From contig NZ_JAJQJI010000005.1 of the NCBI RefSeq assembly GCF_021213805.1, forward strand, positions 1 through 64,000: 64,000 nucleotides of DNA, read 5' to 3'. Positions 53,782 through 62,085 of the stretch are shown here, piece after piece. The notes beneath the pieces are model-generated. The model made no database searches, was not told the DNA's origin, and was given only the letters and a program-made list of their open reading frames with translations. Each line of letters starts with the position of its first letter. The stretch's first letter is position 1. The position numbers were made by a program, and so were the translations under genes. This DNA comes from Mycobacterium sp. MYCO198283. Lineage in GTDB: Bacteria > Actinomycetota > Actinomycetes > Mycobacteriales > Mycobacteriaceae.

Positions 53782-54792
53782 ATGACGCTTGCTCTCACCG
53801 CGATCGACCCTGCCCTGCCCACGGCGCGGGGACCGATCTCGGCCGCGGTGCTCGACGCGTTGCGGCAGCCGCCCGGCGACACGGCCATCGCGGTCCCGGT
53901 GGCCGACGCCGACCCGTGGGGGCAGGATCTGCAGCTGGCGCTCTACGTCCTCTACGAGCTGCACTACCGCGGGTTCGCCGGAGTCGACGCCGACCACGAA
54001 TGGAATCCGGAGTTGCTGCGGCTGCGGCGGCAACTGGAAGCACCGTTCGAGGCCGCGGTCCGCGCGGAGGTCGGCGACATCGGAGCCGACGAGCGGGTCG
54101 ACGCCGAGATGGACGGCCTGTGCGTCGAACCCGCCGACGGCAACGGCCCGTCATACTACCTGCGTGACCGCGGCACCTGGGATCAGCTCGCGGAGTACTT
54201 CGTGCACCGCTCGGTCTATCACCTCAAGGAGGCCGACCCCCACGCCTGGGCCATCCCGCGGCTGGTCGGCCACGCCAAGGCCGCGTTCGTCGCCATCGAA
54301 TTCGACGAATTCGGCGGCGGGCGCGGCGATCACGTGCACCAGCAGCTCTACAGCGATCTGCTCGAAGCGGCCGGCCTGAACTCCGCCTACCTGGCGTACC
54401 TCGACGCGGTGCCGGCCGAATCGCTGGCCGTCGTGAACCTGATGTCGCTGTTCGGGCTGCACCGCCGGCTGCGCGGCGCCACGGTCGGACACTTCGCGGC
54501 CGTCGAGATCACGTCCTCCCCCGGGTCCAGGCGCCTCGTCGAGGCGATGGAACGGCTCGACGCGCCCGAGGCCTGCAAGGCCTTCTACGCCGAGCACGTG
54601 GTCGCCGACGCCGTCCACGAACAGGTGGTGCGCACCGACGTGGTGGGCGATCTGATCGCGCGGGAGCCGCAGCTGGAGCGCGATGTGATCTTCGGGATCC
54701 GGGCGTGCGACGCGGTGGAGAACCGGCTGGCCGCCCACCTGCTCGACGCCTGGACCGCCGGCCGCTCGTCGCTGCGCCGGCCGTTGACGTAA
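53782..54792 (+). CDS. Iron-containing redox enzyme family protein (haem-oxygenase-like fold)
   Basis: The 336-aa product belongs to the TenA/haem-oxygenase-like diiron group. Metal-ligand candidates are Glu/His in LYVLYELHYRGF, AIEFDEFGGGRGDHVHQQLY, and ERLDAPEACKAFYAEHVVAD with a following DAVHEQ. This family includes diiron oxidases and oxygenases acting on amino or fatty acids; the substrate cannot be assigned. A TAGACC box lies 6 nt before the ATG. Confidence 0.8.
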   Translation: MTLALTAIDPALPTARGPISAAVLDALRQPPGDTAIAVPVADADPWGQDLQLALYVLYELHYRGFAGVDADHEWNPELLRLRRQLEAPFEAAVRAEVGDIGADERVDAEMDGLCVEPADGNGPSYYLRDRGTWDQLAEYFVHRSVYHLKEADPHAWAIPRLVGHAKAAFVAIEFDEFGGGRGDHVHQQLYSDLLEAAGLNSAYLAYLDAVPAESLAVVNLMSLFGLHRRLRGATVGHFAAVEITSSPGSRRLVEAMERLDAPEACKAFYAEHVVADAVHEQVVRTDVVGDLIAREPQLERDVIFGIRACDAVENRLAAHLLDAWTAGRSSLRRPLT

Positions 54793-54804
54793 GGCGCGGA
54801 CCCG

Positions 54805-55002
54805 CTAGGCCGGCCGGCGCCTGCGGCGATGGCTGGTGTCGCACAGCGGATAGGTCTTGCTGCGCTTACACACACAGATCGCGACCATGAAACGGTCGCA
54901 ATCCACGCTGGTGCCGTCGGGCAGCTCGATGCTCACCGGGCCCTGCACCATCACCGGACCGGCCGGCACCACCCGCACGACGCGACGGTCGTCGCCGGTC
55001 AC
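54805..55002 (-). CDS. CDGSH iron-sulfur domain protein
   Basis: The 65-aa product from GTG 55002 overlaps the methyltransferase stop (GTGA). The CDGSH-type cluster loop is ICVCKRSKTYPLCDTSH: C-x-C-x2-S-x3-P-x-C-D-x2-H, giving 3Cys-1His 2Fe-2S ligation as in mitoNEET. It ends in an Arg-rich tail. It is a probable small electron carrier or Fe-S donor. Coupling to a methyltransferase gene is noteworthy. Confidence 0.88.
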   Translation of the reverse strand: MTGDDRRVVRVVPAGPVMVQGPVSIELPDGTSVDCDRFMVAICVCKRSKTYPLCDTSHRRRRRPA

Positions 55003-55694
55003 CTCTTGTCGCCCCGGACCACCACGAGCTCTTCCTCGCGACGCCCCGGCTCCAACCGGCCCTGCGACTCCAGCCACTCGGCCCGCGCTTCCATCACCGG
55101 CCCGAACGGGACGAAACGGGTGGCGGCCAGCGATGTCTTGAGCCCGGAGGCCGTCAGCGCTTCGAGGGTGGCGTCGGTGTCCGAGAACTCCGAGTGCACG
55201 ATCAGCACGGTGCCGCCGGGCGCCAGCAGGTCACCGGCCGCCTTGCACAACGGGTCCAGCACCATGCGGCCGTCGTCGCCGGCATCCCAGGCGCGGGTCG
55301 GGCCCACCTCCGCCGGGATCTCCTCCACCGCGGAGTGGGGCGTGACGGGCACGTACGGCGGATTGGAGATGACGAGGTCGAACGGCTCCAGGCAGAGCGC
55401 CTCCTCGAGCGATCCGAGCCGCACGTCCACCCCGACACCCTGCCGCTGCGCGTTCGACTGCGCGCACTGCACCGCGCGCGAGCAGATGTCGAACGCCGTG
55501 ACCGACGCGGCGCCGAACGTCGCGGCGGCCACCGCGAGCACACCGCTTCCGGTACACAGGTCCAACACCCGGCGACCCGCTGCGAGGCCGGTGCGCTCCA
55601 GCACGTCGACCATCAGATGTGAATCGTCCTGCGGTGCATACACTCCCCGGTCGGCGACGATCGCCTTGCAGACATCGGGGTAGGCCAGCGTCAC
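54999..55694 (-). CDS. HemK-like class I SAM methyltransferase
   Basis: The 231-aa product from GTG 55694 has the SAM motif VLDLCTGSGVLAVAAATFGA, acidic loop VTAFDICSRA, and the N5-glutamine/N6-adenine signature DLVISNPPYVPVTP. It resembles PrmC-related protein methyltransferases without the N-terminal helical domain. A longer in-frame start up to 55850 is possible but lacks a good ribosome site. The likely target is a Gln or Asn side chain, but this is inferred from NPPY only. Confidence 0.85.
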   Translation of the reverse strand: MTLAYPDVCKAIVADRGVYAPQDDSHLMVDVLERTGLAAGRRVLDLCTGSGVLAVAAATFGAASVTAFDICSRAVQCAQSNAQRQGVGVDVRLGSLEEALCLEPFDLVISNPPYVPVTPHSAVEEIPAEVGPTRAWDAGDDGRMVLDPLCKAAGDLLAPGGTVLIVHSEFSDTDATLEALTASGLKTSLAATRFVPFGPVMEARAEWLESQGRLEPGRREEELVVVRGDKR

Positions 55695-55863
55695 CGAGCC
55701 TGACCTGCGGTCGGGGCGTTTCGCCGTCGAATGCTCATAACAACCTTTCGACACTCGTTGTCGCGGGCGGGAGCTGAATGCCCTTGGGGCGACGGCGCGA
55801 AACACGTTTGTGCACTGACGACGCCGGCAACCCGGTGACGAATCCGTCATGAAAGGAGCGCTC

Positions 55864-56553
55864 GTGAAGGCCTCTGACCTTGCCGCCCTGCCCCTCCAAG
55901 TGGGATCTGCGGTCCGTCACCGCCGGGTCTTCCATCCCATCGGCGTGCTGGCGCGCGGGCGGCTCGAGCGCACGGCCCCGCCCGGTGTAGGGCTCCCCGT
56001 CGAGTCCACCGACGTGGTGGCGCGCGTCTCCAAGGGCGCCGGCGTCCCCGGCGCCCTGCCCGATGTGATCGGGCTGGCGGTGAAGATGCCGCCGCAGGCC
56101 TTTGCCGCCACGGCATGGGATCTGCTGCTGGTCTCCGCGGGGTCGGGGCTGCTCACCCGCTTCGCGCTGCGACCCACGCTCACCTGGGGCGGCACGGCCA
56201 TGACCACGCTGATGCCGCTGCGCTACGAGGACGCCTGGTGGTGGGTGCAGGCGCGGCTGACGACGGAGCTCGAGGGCGGGCTGTCCATCGACGCCGTGTC
56301 GGAGGCCATCGCGAACGGCGGCGTGACGTTCGAGCTGAGCCAGGCCCGGGGCACCGGCGGGTTCGAACCGCTCGCCACGCTGACGCTGACCGAGGTGGTG
56401 CCCACCGACGAGCAGCACGACGTCAACTTCGATCCCACCCGCAACAGCGCCCCGAACGTGAAGCTGGGCCCCGAGTGGCTGACGCGGCTGCGCGAACGCG
56501 CGTACTGGCGCAGCCGCAAGGGCCGCCACGCACCGGGCGCCAACCCGGAGTAG
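55864..56553 (+). CDS. Catalase-fold-like (phosphodiesterase-annotated) protein
   Basis: The 229-aa product from GTG 55864 follows AAAGGAG; the ATG at 55849 lies on that ribosome site and is unlikely. RRVFHPIGVLARGRLERTAP, then DVVARVSKGAGVPGALPDVI and GLAVKMPP resemble the N-terminal barrel strands of catalase-like haem proteins. It is far shorter than true catalases, and the distal His and proximal Tyr are not evident. Function is uncertain. Confidence 0.7.
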   Translation: MKASDLAALPLQVGSAVRHRRVFHPIGVLARGRLERTAPPGVGLPVESTDVVARVSKGAGVPGALPDVIGLAVKMPPQAFAATAWDLLLVSAGSGLLTRFALRPTLTWGGTAMTTLMPLRYEDAWWWVQARLTTELEGGLSIDAVSEAIANGGVTFELSQARGTGGFEPLATLTLTEVVPTDEQHDVNFDPTRNSAPNVKLGPEWLTRLRERAYWRSRKGRHAPGANPE

Positions 56554-56571
56554 CCGACGGCGCGTGCCGAC

Positions 56572-56754
56572 TCAGTCGGTCGGCTCGCCCTCGCCGTCTC
56601 CGCCGCCGCCCGCCTGGACGTCCTCGGTCAGCTCCGGGGCGTGCTCGCGGGTGGCCATCCCGCCCTCGCGGCCGTGGTCGACCGGACCGGGCGGGGTCTC
56701 GTCTTTCGCGCTGTAATCGTCGGCGTCTTCCTGCGGCGACGTGTCGTATGCCAT
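56572..56754 (-). CDS. Small acidic, disordered protein
   Basis: The 60-aa product begins MAYDTSPQEDADDYSAKDET and ends with a Gly/Glu/Asp-rich tail (QAGGGGDGEGEPTD). There is no hydrophobic segment or fold. GGAAAGGATTCCCC precedes the ATG. It lies 22 nt after the stop of the F420-type enzyme gene and is probably co-transcribed with it. Similar short acidic ORFs are common in mycobacteria; function is unknown. Confidence 0.65.
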   Translation of the reverse strand: MAYDTSPQEDADDYSAKDETPPGPVDHGREGGMATREHAPELTEDVQAGGGGDGEGEPTD

Positions 56755-56776
56755 GGGGAATCCTTTCCGGGAGTGG

Positions 56777-57763
56777 CTAGTGGGCAGCCGCGCGCAGCGC
56801 CGCGAGCAGCGGTTCAGCGGCCTCGTCGAGGAAGCGCTGCTGTCCTTCGTCGCCGACCTGCACCAGCGCGATGTCGGTGAAGCCGGCCTCCCAGTAGGCC
56901 CGCACCGCGTCGACGATGGCGTCGAGGTCCGGTCCGCACGGAATGTTCTCGGCGACGTCGGACGGCCGCACGAACTGGGTGGCGGCGGCGAAGCCGTGCG
57001 GGGTGGGCAGATCGGCGTTGACGCCCCAGCCGCCGGCGAACCACCGGAACTGGTCGTGCGCCCGGGCGATCGCGGTGTCGCGGTCGCGGTCCCAGCAGAT
57101 CGGGATCTGACCGATCGCGCGGACGTCACCCGGCAGGCCGGTCGCCCGCCGCGCCCGGTGCCAGCCGTCCACCAGGTCCTTGTCGGGCTCGACGGCGATC
57201 AAGTGATCGGCCAGCGGCGCGAAGGTGCCCACCGACTTCTCGCCGGAGACCGCCGCGGCGATCGCGACCGGCGTCTCGGGCAGATCCCACAGCCGCGCCG
57301 AGTCGACCTCGAAGTATTCGCCCTTCCAGTCGACCAGCTCGCCGGTGAACAGCTCGCGGATGATCTGGATGGCCTCCCGCAGCATGTCCTGGCGGCGGAC
57401 GGCGGTGGGCCAACCCCGCCCGACGACGTGCTCGTTGAGGTTTTCGCCGCTGCCCAGCCCGAGCGTGAACCGGCCGTCGGCGAGGATCTGCAGCGTCGCC
57501 GCCTGCTGCGCGACGATCGCCGGGTGGTAGCGCATCGTCGGGCAGGTCACGTAGGTGAAGAGCTCCAGCCGCTCGGTGGCGTGCGCCACGGCGCCGAGGG
57601 TGGTCCAGGCGTTCGGCGCGTGCCCCTGGGTGGCGAGCCACGGCGAGAAGTGGTCACTGGAGACGGCGAAGTCGAAGCCTCGTTGTTCTGCCGAAACCGC
57701 ATAGGAGACAAGCTGTTTCGGCCCGCTCTGCTCCGTCATCAGGGTATATCCGAACCGCGTCAT
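56777..57763 (-). CDS. F420-dependent LLM-class oxidoreductase
   Basis: The 328-aa TIM-barrel protein is of the luciferase-like monooxygenase family. Typical features are GFDFAVSSDHFSPWL, AVAHATERLELFTYVTCPTM, RYHPAIVAQQAATLQILADG and FTLGLGSGENLNEHVVG. These match the F420-dependent G6PDH-related subgroup (TIGR03557-type). It probably reduces or oxidises an alcohol or nitro compound with F420; the substrate is unknown. Confidence 0.88.
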   Translation of the reverse strand: MTRFGYTLMTEQSGPKQLVSYAVSAEQRGFDFAVSSDHFSPWLATQGHAPNAWTTLGAVAHATERLELFTYVTCPTMRYHPAIVAQQAATLQILADGRFTLGLGSGENLNEHVVGRGWPTAVRRQDMLREAIQIIRELFTGELVDWKGEYFEVDSARLWDLPETPVAIAAAVSGEKSVGTFAPLADHLIAVEPDKDLVDGWHRARRATGLPGDVRAIGQIPICWDRDRDTAIARAHDQFRWFAGGWGVNADLPTPHGFAAATQFVRPSDVAENIPCGPDLDAIVDAVRAYWEAGFTDIALVQVGDEGQQRFLDEAAEPLLAALRAAAH

Positions 57764-57803
57764 GCCCGCCGGATACCCCCGGCCATCCGCACAGAAACGA
57801 CGC

Positions 57804-58268
57804 CTACAGCCGCGCCCTGACCGCCGCCGAGATTCGCGCGCCGTCGGCCTTGCCCTGCGCGTCGGCGGTGGCCGCCCGCATCACCAGGCCCATCTCCTTT
57901 TGCGTCGGCCGGCGGCCGATCTCCTCGGCGACCTGCGCGAGCGCGGTGTCGACGACGTCGGCCAACTCGGCCTCCGTCAACTGCCGCGGCAGGTAGTCCT
58001 CGATCACCATCGCCTCGGCGCGCTCGTTGGCGGCCAGCTCGCCGCGGCCGTTCTGGTCGTAGACGGTGGCCGCCTCGGCGCGCTTCTTGGCCTCGCGCGC
58101 CAGCACCTTGACGACGTCGGCGTCGGTGAGCTCGCGGGACTCCTTGCCCGCCACCTCGGCGTTGGTGATCGCGGCCAGCAGCATCCGCAGCGTCGCCGTC
58201 CGCAATTTGTCCTGCGCCTTCATGGCCGCCGTGAGATCCGACCGGAGTCGCTCCTTGAGTTCCGCCAT
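57804..58268 (-). CDS. GatB/YqeY domain protein (Rv3688c-like)
   Basis: The 154-aa helical protein begins MAELKERLRSDLTAAMKAQD. RTATLRMLLAAITNAEVAGK and IEDYLPRQLTEAELADVV follow, the signatures of YqeY. The domain also occurs at the tail of GatB amidotransferase and binds tRNA. A role in translation quality is plausible. It matches Rv3688c just before the moxR2 cluster. TAACGT lies 8 nt before the ATG. Confidence 0.9.
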   Translation of the reverse strand: MAELKERLRSDLTAAMKAQDKLRTATLRMLLAAITNAEVAGKESRELTDADVVKVLAREAKKRAEAATVYDQNGRGELAANERAEAMVIEDYLPRQLTEAELADVVDTALAQVAEEIGRRPTQKEMGLVMRAATADAQGKADGARISAAVRARL

Positions 58269-58339
58269 AGGCTCGGACGTTACGCCGGCGGCGGCGGGTG
58301 TGTTTGCCTTGCGTCATGCCCGCCGCAAGGATGGTGGCC

Positions 58340-59341
58340 ATGACGAGCCCGACGACGGCGGCGCCCGGCGGGCCGGTCCTGCTGCCGTCGGGGGTGGTGC
58401 CGTGGCGACCGCTCACGCTCGCCGACGTCTTCAACGGCGCGGCCGCCTACGTGCGCGCCAATCCGCGGACCACGTTCGTCCTGACCACCGCCGTCGTCGT
58501 GGTGATGCAGCTGTTTGCGCTGCTGCTGCAGGCGTTGCCGCTGCACGGCCTGACGACGCCCGACGAGGTCGCGGCCCTCGATCCGGCGACGGTCGTCGCC
58601 GCCGTCGTCGGTGCGTTCGCGTTGTCCGCCGTGACCTTCACGTTGTCGAATGTGCTGGTCGGGATGCTGTCGCTGGTCGTCGGGCACGCCGTCTTCGGCG
58701 CCACCCCCGCTCTGCGCGAGGTGTGGCGCCGGCTGAAGGGGCGGCTGGTGCCCCTGATCGGTCAGTCGCTGTTGGTGGCGGTCGCCTACTCGGTGGGCGC
58801 CGCGCTCTTCGCGGTCGTGGCAGGGGTCGCGATCGCGTTCCTCGGCGCGCTCGGACTCGTGCTGTCCGTCGTGCTGGCCCTGGTCGCCGGGACGGCCGTC
58901 CTCTACCTGTGGGTGTCGGTCACCTTCGCCCCGGTGGTGATCGTGCTCGAGCGGCTGCCCGTGTTCGCCGCGATCGGGCGTTCGTTCCGGTTGACCCGGC
59001 GCGGGTTCTGGCGGGTGCTCGCTATCCGATTGCTGGCCGCCGTGGTGTTCTACGTCGTCGGGCTGGCAGTGGCGGTCCCGTTCTCGCTGCCCGGTGATGT
59101 GCTGCGCAGCGGTGACGGCTCGTGGCCGGTCGCGCTCACCGGTTGGGCGCTGCTGGCCGTCGGCGGCGCCGTCGCCAAGCTGGTGACCGCGCCGCTGACG
59201 GCCGGCGTGGTGACGCTGCTCTACGTCGACCGGCGCATCCGCGGCGAGGCGTTCGACCTGCTGCTGCGCACCGGAACGTCATGGCGCCCGGGCGATCCGG
59301 TCGACGACGCCTGGCTGCCCTTCCCATCCCGGAGGCGTTGA
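58340..59341 (+). CDS. Polytopic membrane protein of moxR2 cluster (Rv3689-like)
   Basis: The 333-aa product has at least six hydrophobic segments (around residues 47-70, 90-125, 150-205 and 235-290), resembling glycerophosphoryl-diester-type GlpQ/YciC membrane domains. The motif IGRSFRLTRRGFWRVLAIRL lies between helices, as in that family. ATG 58340 follows AAGGATGG; an upstream in-frame ATG at 58331 is possible. Its TGA overlaps the next ATG (TGATG), so it opens the moxR2 operon. Confidence 0.8.
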   Translation: MTSPTTAAPGGPVLLPSGVVPWRPLTLADVFNGAAAYVRANPRTTFVLTTAVVVVMQLFALLLQALPLHGLTTPDEVAALDPATVVAAVVGAFALSAVTFTLSNVLVGMLSLVVGHAVFGATPALREVWRRLKGRLVPLIGQSLLVAVAYSVGAALFAVVAGVAIAFLGALGLVLSVVLALVAGTAVLYLWVSVTFAPVVIVLERLPVFAAIGRSFRLTRRGFWRVLAIRLLAAVVFYVVGLAVAVPFSLPGDVLRSGDGSWPVALTGWALLAVGGAVAKLVTAPLTAGVVTLLYVDRRIRGEAFDLLLRTGTSWRPGDPVDDAWLPFPSRRR

Positions 59342-59988
59342 TGCCGCCGGTGGTCATCGACCGCGACGCCGCCCGCGAGGCTGCCGAACGTGAGCTCGCG
59401 GATCCGAAGTACCCGAAGCCGAGCACGCTCGACCAGCTGCTCGACACCGTCCGCGGCTGGCTGTCCGACCTGATCGCCGCCGGCGCCGACACCCCGGGCG
59501 GCTGGTTCACCGTCGTCGTGGTCGTCACGCTGGTCGCCGTCGCGGCCGTGGTGGCGGTGCGGACCGCCCGCCGGGCCATGCGGACCGCCGCGGGCGCCGA
59601 CCACCCGCTCTTCGACGCCGCCGACCTCAGCGCCGACGAGCACCGCGCCGCCGCGCAGCGCGAAGCGGCGGCGGGCAACTGGCGCAGTGCGATCCGGCAG
59701 CGGCTGCGGGCGGTCGCCCGCCAGCTCGAACAGGACAGCGTGCTGCCGCCGATCGCCGGCCGCACCGCGACCGAACTGGCCCGCGACGCCGCCGCCCACG
59801 CGCCGGAGCTGCGCGACGAATTGGTCGCCGCCGCAGCGACGTTCGACGACGTCACGTTCGGCGAGCGGATCGGCACCCGCGGGGCCTACCTCGCGATCGC
59901 CGACCTCGACGACAAGCTCCGCCGGCGAGCCGCGAGACACGTTGTCGCCGAACGACCTTCGCCGACCGCCGAGTGGGCGCAGCGCTAG
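59341..59988 (+). CDS. DUF4129 membrane protein (Rv3690-like)
   Basis: The 215-aa product has one membrane helix (WFTVVVVVTLVAVAAVVAVR). The C-terminal DUF4129 domain contains WRSAIRQRLRAVARQLEQDS, then RTATELARDAAAHAPEL and FDDVTFGERIGTRGAYLAI. It is immediately followed by the DUF4350 gene. Its counterpart in the other moxR cluster is the 51754-52683 product. It is likely a structural partner of the MoxR/DUF58 machine. Confidence 0.83.
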   Translation: MPPVVIDRDAAREAAERELADPKYPKPSTLDQLLDTVRGWLSDLIAAGADTPGGWFTVVVVVTLVAVAAVVAVRTARRAMRTAAGADHPLFDAADLSADEHRAAAQREAAAGNWRSAIRQRLRAVARQLEQDSVLPPIAGRTATELARDAAAHAPELRDELVAAAATFDDVTFGERIGTRGAYLAIADLDDKLRRRAARHVVAERPSPTAEWAQR

Positions 59989-61113
59989 ATGACCGCCACC
60001 ACCACGCTTCCGGCCGGGCGCCGGCGCACCTGGCTGGTGCTCGCGCTGTGCGTCGTGGTCGTCGGTGTCGTCACCGCGGTGGCGGCGGTCCTCACCGCGC
60101 CGCGGCCGGGGAGCCGCCTGGCCGCCGACTCCACCGGGCCCGACGGCGCTCACGCGCTGGTCGCACTGCTCGAACGCCAGGGTGTCGACGTGGTCGTCGC
60201 CCGCACGATCGCCGACGTCGAGCGCGCGGGGCGCCCCGACGCGCTGCTCCTGGTGGCCCAAACCCCCTACCTGATCGACGGATCGAGCTACGCGCGGCTC
60301 GCAGCGGTCGCCGGCGACCGCCTCCTCGTCGAACCGACCAGCGCGACGCGGGAAGCGCTGGCACCCGGCGTCGACACCGACTCCGCGGACCGCGGCGACG
60401 CCGCCCCCGGCTGCTCCCTGCCCGCCGCCCAGCGGGCCGGGCGGGCGGCGTTCGGGTTCACCGAGACCTTCCGCGCGTCGAACGGCACGTCGGCCACCAG
60501 CTGTTACGGCGGCGCCCTGGTGCGCTACCGCGACGGCGATCGCACCGTGACGGTCGTCGGCAGCGGCGACTTCCTGACCAACGCCGGCCTCCCCGACCAG
60601 GGCAACGCCGCGCTCGCGATGAACCTGGCCGGGGAACGCAGCCGGCTGATCTGGTACGCCCCGCAGCGGATCGACGGCGAAACGCATACCGACGCCTCGA
60701 TTCTCGAGCTGCTGCCGGCCGCGGTCGACTGGATCGTCCTGCAGCTGGTGGTCGTCGTCGCGGTGGTGGCGCTGTGGCAGGGCAGGCGGTTCGGTCCGCT
60801 GGTCGCCGAACAGCTGCCGGTCGTGGTGCGCGCGTCGGAGACCGTCGAGGGCCGCGGCCGGCTGTATCGCTCGCGGCGCTCCCGCGACCGGGCGGCCGCT
60901 GCGCTGCGCGCCGCCACGCTGCAGCGCCTCCTGCCCCGGCTCGGCCTGCCGGTCGCCACCGCCGCGACCGCCGTCGTCGGCGCCGTCGCCGCGCGCACCG
61001 GCCGCCGCCCAGATGTGCTGCACCACATCCTCTTCGGACCGCCGCCGGCCACCGACGACGAGCTCGTCGCGCTGGCCCACGAACTCGACACCATCGAAAG
61101 GCAGGCCGTGTGA
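59989..61113 (+). CDS. DUF4350 membrane protein (Rv3691-like)
   Basis: The 374-aa product has an N-terminal helix (WLVLALCVVVVGVVTAVAAV). An outside GATase-like DUF4350 domain follows (DGAHALVALLERQGVDVVVA, then GDFLTNAGLPDQGNAALAMN), then a second helix (AVDWIVLQLVVVVAVVALWQ) and a cytoplasmic helical tail. The start abuts the preceding TAG, and the stop overlaps the moxR2 GTG. Confidence 0.83.
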   Translation: MTATTTLPAGRRRTWLVLALCVVVVGVVTAVAAVLTAPRPGSRLAADSTGPDGAHALVALLERQGVDVVVARTIADVERAGRPDALLLVAQTPYLIDGSSYARLAAVAGDRLLVEPTSATREALAPGVDTDSADRGDAAPGCSLPAAQRAGRAAFGFTETFRASNGTSATSCYGGALVRYRDGDRTVTVVGSGDFLTNAGLPDQGNAALAMNLAGERSRLIWYAPQRIDGETHTDASILELLPAAVDWIVLQLVVVVAVVALWQGRRFGPLVAEQLPVVVRASETVEGRGRLYRSRRSRDRAAAALRAATLQRLLPRLGLPVATAATAVVGAVAARTGRRPDVLHHILFGPPPATDDELVALAHELDTIERQAV

Positions 61114-62075
61114 CGAACCCGACGCAAGCGCCCGAGCGGGCCCGTGAGGCGCTGCTGGCGCTGCGCACCGAGATCGGCAAGGCCGTGGTGGGGCAGGACG
61201 CCGTCGTCAGCGGGCTCGTCGTCGCGCTGCTGTGCCGTGGGCACGTGCTGCTGGAAGGCGTTCCGGGCGTGGCGAAGACGCTCCTGGTGCGGTCGCTGGC
61301 GGCGGCGCTGCAGCTGGAGTTCAAACGCGTGCAGTTCACCCCCGACCTGATGCCCGGCGACGTCACCGGCTCGCTGGTCTACGACAACCGGACCGCGGCG
61401 TTCGAGTTCCGCGCCGGCCCGGTGTTCACCAACCTGCTGCTCGCCGACGAGATCAACCGCACGCCACCAAAGACGCAGGCGGCGCTGCTCGAGGCGATGG
61501 AGGAGCGGCAGGTCAGCGTCGACGGCGATCCGCGCGCCCTGCCGGACCCCTTCATCGTGGCGGCCACCCAGAACCCCATCGAGTACGAGGGCACCTACGC
61601 GCTGCCCGAGGCGCAGCTCGACCGGTTCCTGCTCAAGCTCACGGTGCCGCTGCCGCCGCGGGACGCCGAGATCGCGATCCTCGACCGCCACGCCCGCGGC
61701 TTCGACCCGCGCGACCTGTCCGGGGTGCAGGCGGTCGCCGGCGCCGCCGACCTGGCGGCGGGCCGGGCCGCCGTGGCGCAGCTGCACGTCGCGCCGGCGG
61801 TGCTCGCGTACGTCGTCGACGTCGTCCGGGCCACCCGGCAGTCGCCGTCGCTGCAGCTCGGGGTGTCACCGCGGGGCGCGACGGCGCTGCTCGCCGCCGC
61901 CCGGGCGTGGGCCTGGCTCACCGGACGCCACTACGTCACCCCCGACGACGTCAAGGCGATGGCCCGGCCCGTGCTGCGACACCGCGTCGCCCTGCGGCCG
62001 GAGGCCGAACTCGAAGGATCGACCGCCGACGGCGTGCTCGACGGGATCCTGGCGTCGGTGCCGGTGCCGCGATGA
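61110..62075 (+). CDS. moxR2: MoxR-family AAA+ ATPase (Rv3692/MoxR2-like)
   Basis: The 321-aa product from GTG 61110 has Walker A LLEGVPGVAKTLLVRSLAAA and MoxR signature RVQFTPDLMPGDVTGSLVYD. Walker B is NLLLADEINRTPPKTQAALL, and sensor 1 is VAATQNPIEYEG. It belongs to the second MoxR set of the window and is distinct from the 50313-51275 product. It is a chaperone-type ATPase acting with the DUF58 protein next to it. Confidence 0.93.
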   Translation: MTNPTQAPERAREALLALRTEIGKAVVGQDAVVSGLVVALLCRGHVLLEGVPGVAKTLLVRSLAAALQLEFKRVQFTPDLMPGDVTGSLVYDNRTAAFEFRAGPVFTNLLLADEINRTPPKTQAALLEAMEERQVSVDGDPRALPDPFIVAATQNPIEYEGTYALPEAQLDRFLLKLTVPLPPRDAEIAILDRHARGFDPRDLSGVQAVAGAADLAAGRAAVAQLHVAPAVLAYVVDVVRATRQSPSLQLGVSPRGATALLAAARAWAWLTGRHYVTPDDVKAMARPVLRHRVALRPEAELEGSTADGVLDGILASVPVPR

Positions 62076-62085
62076 GGTCCCGCCG

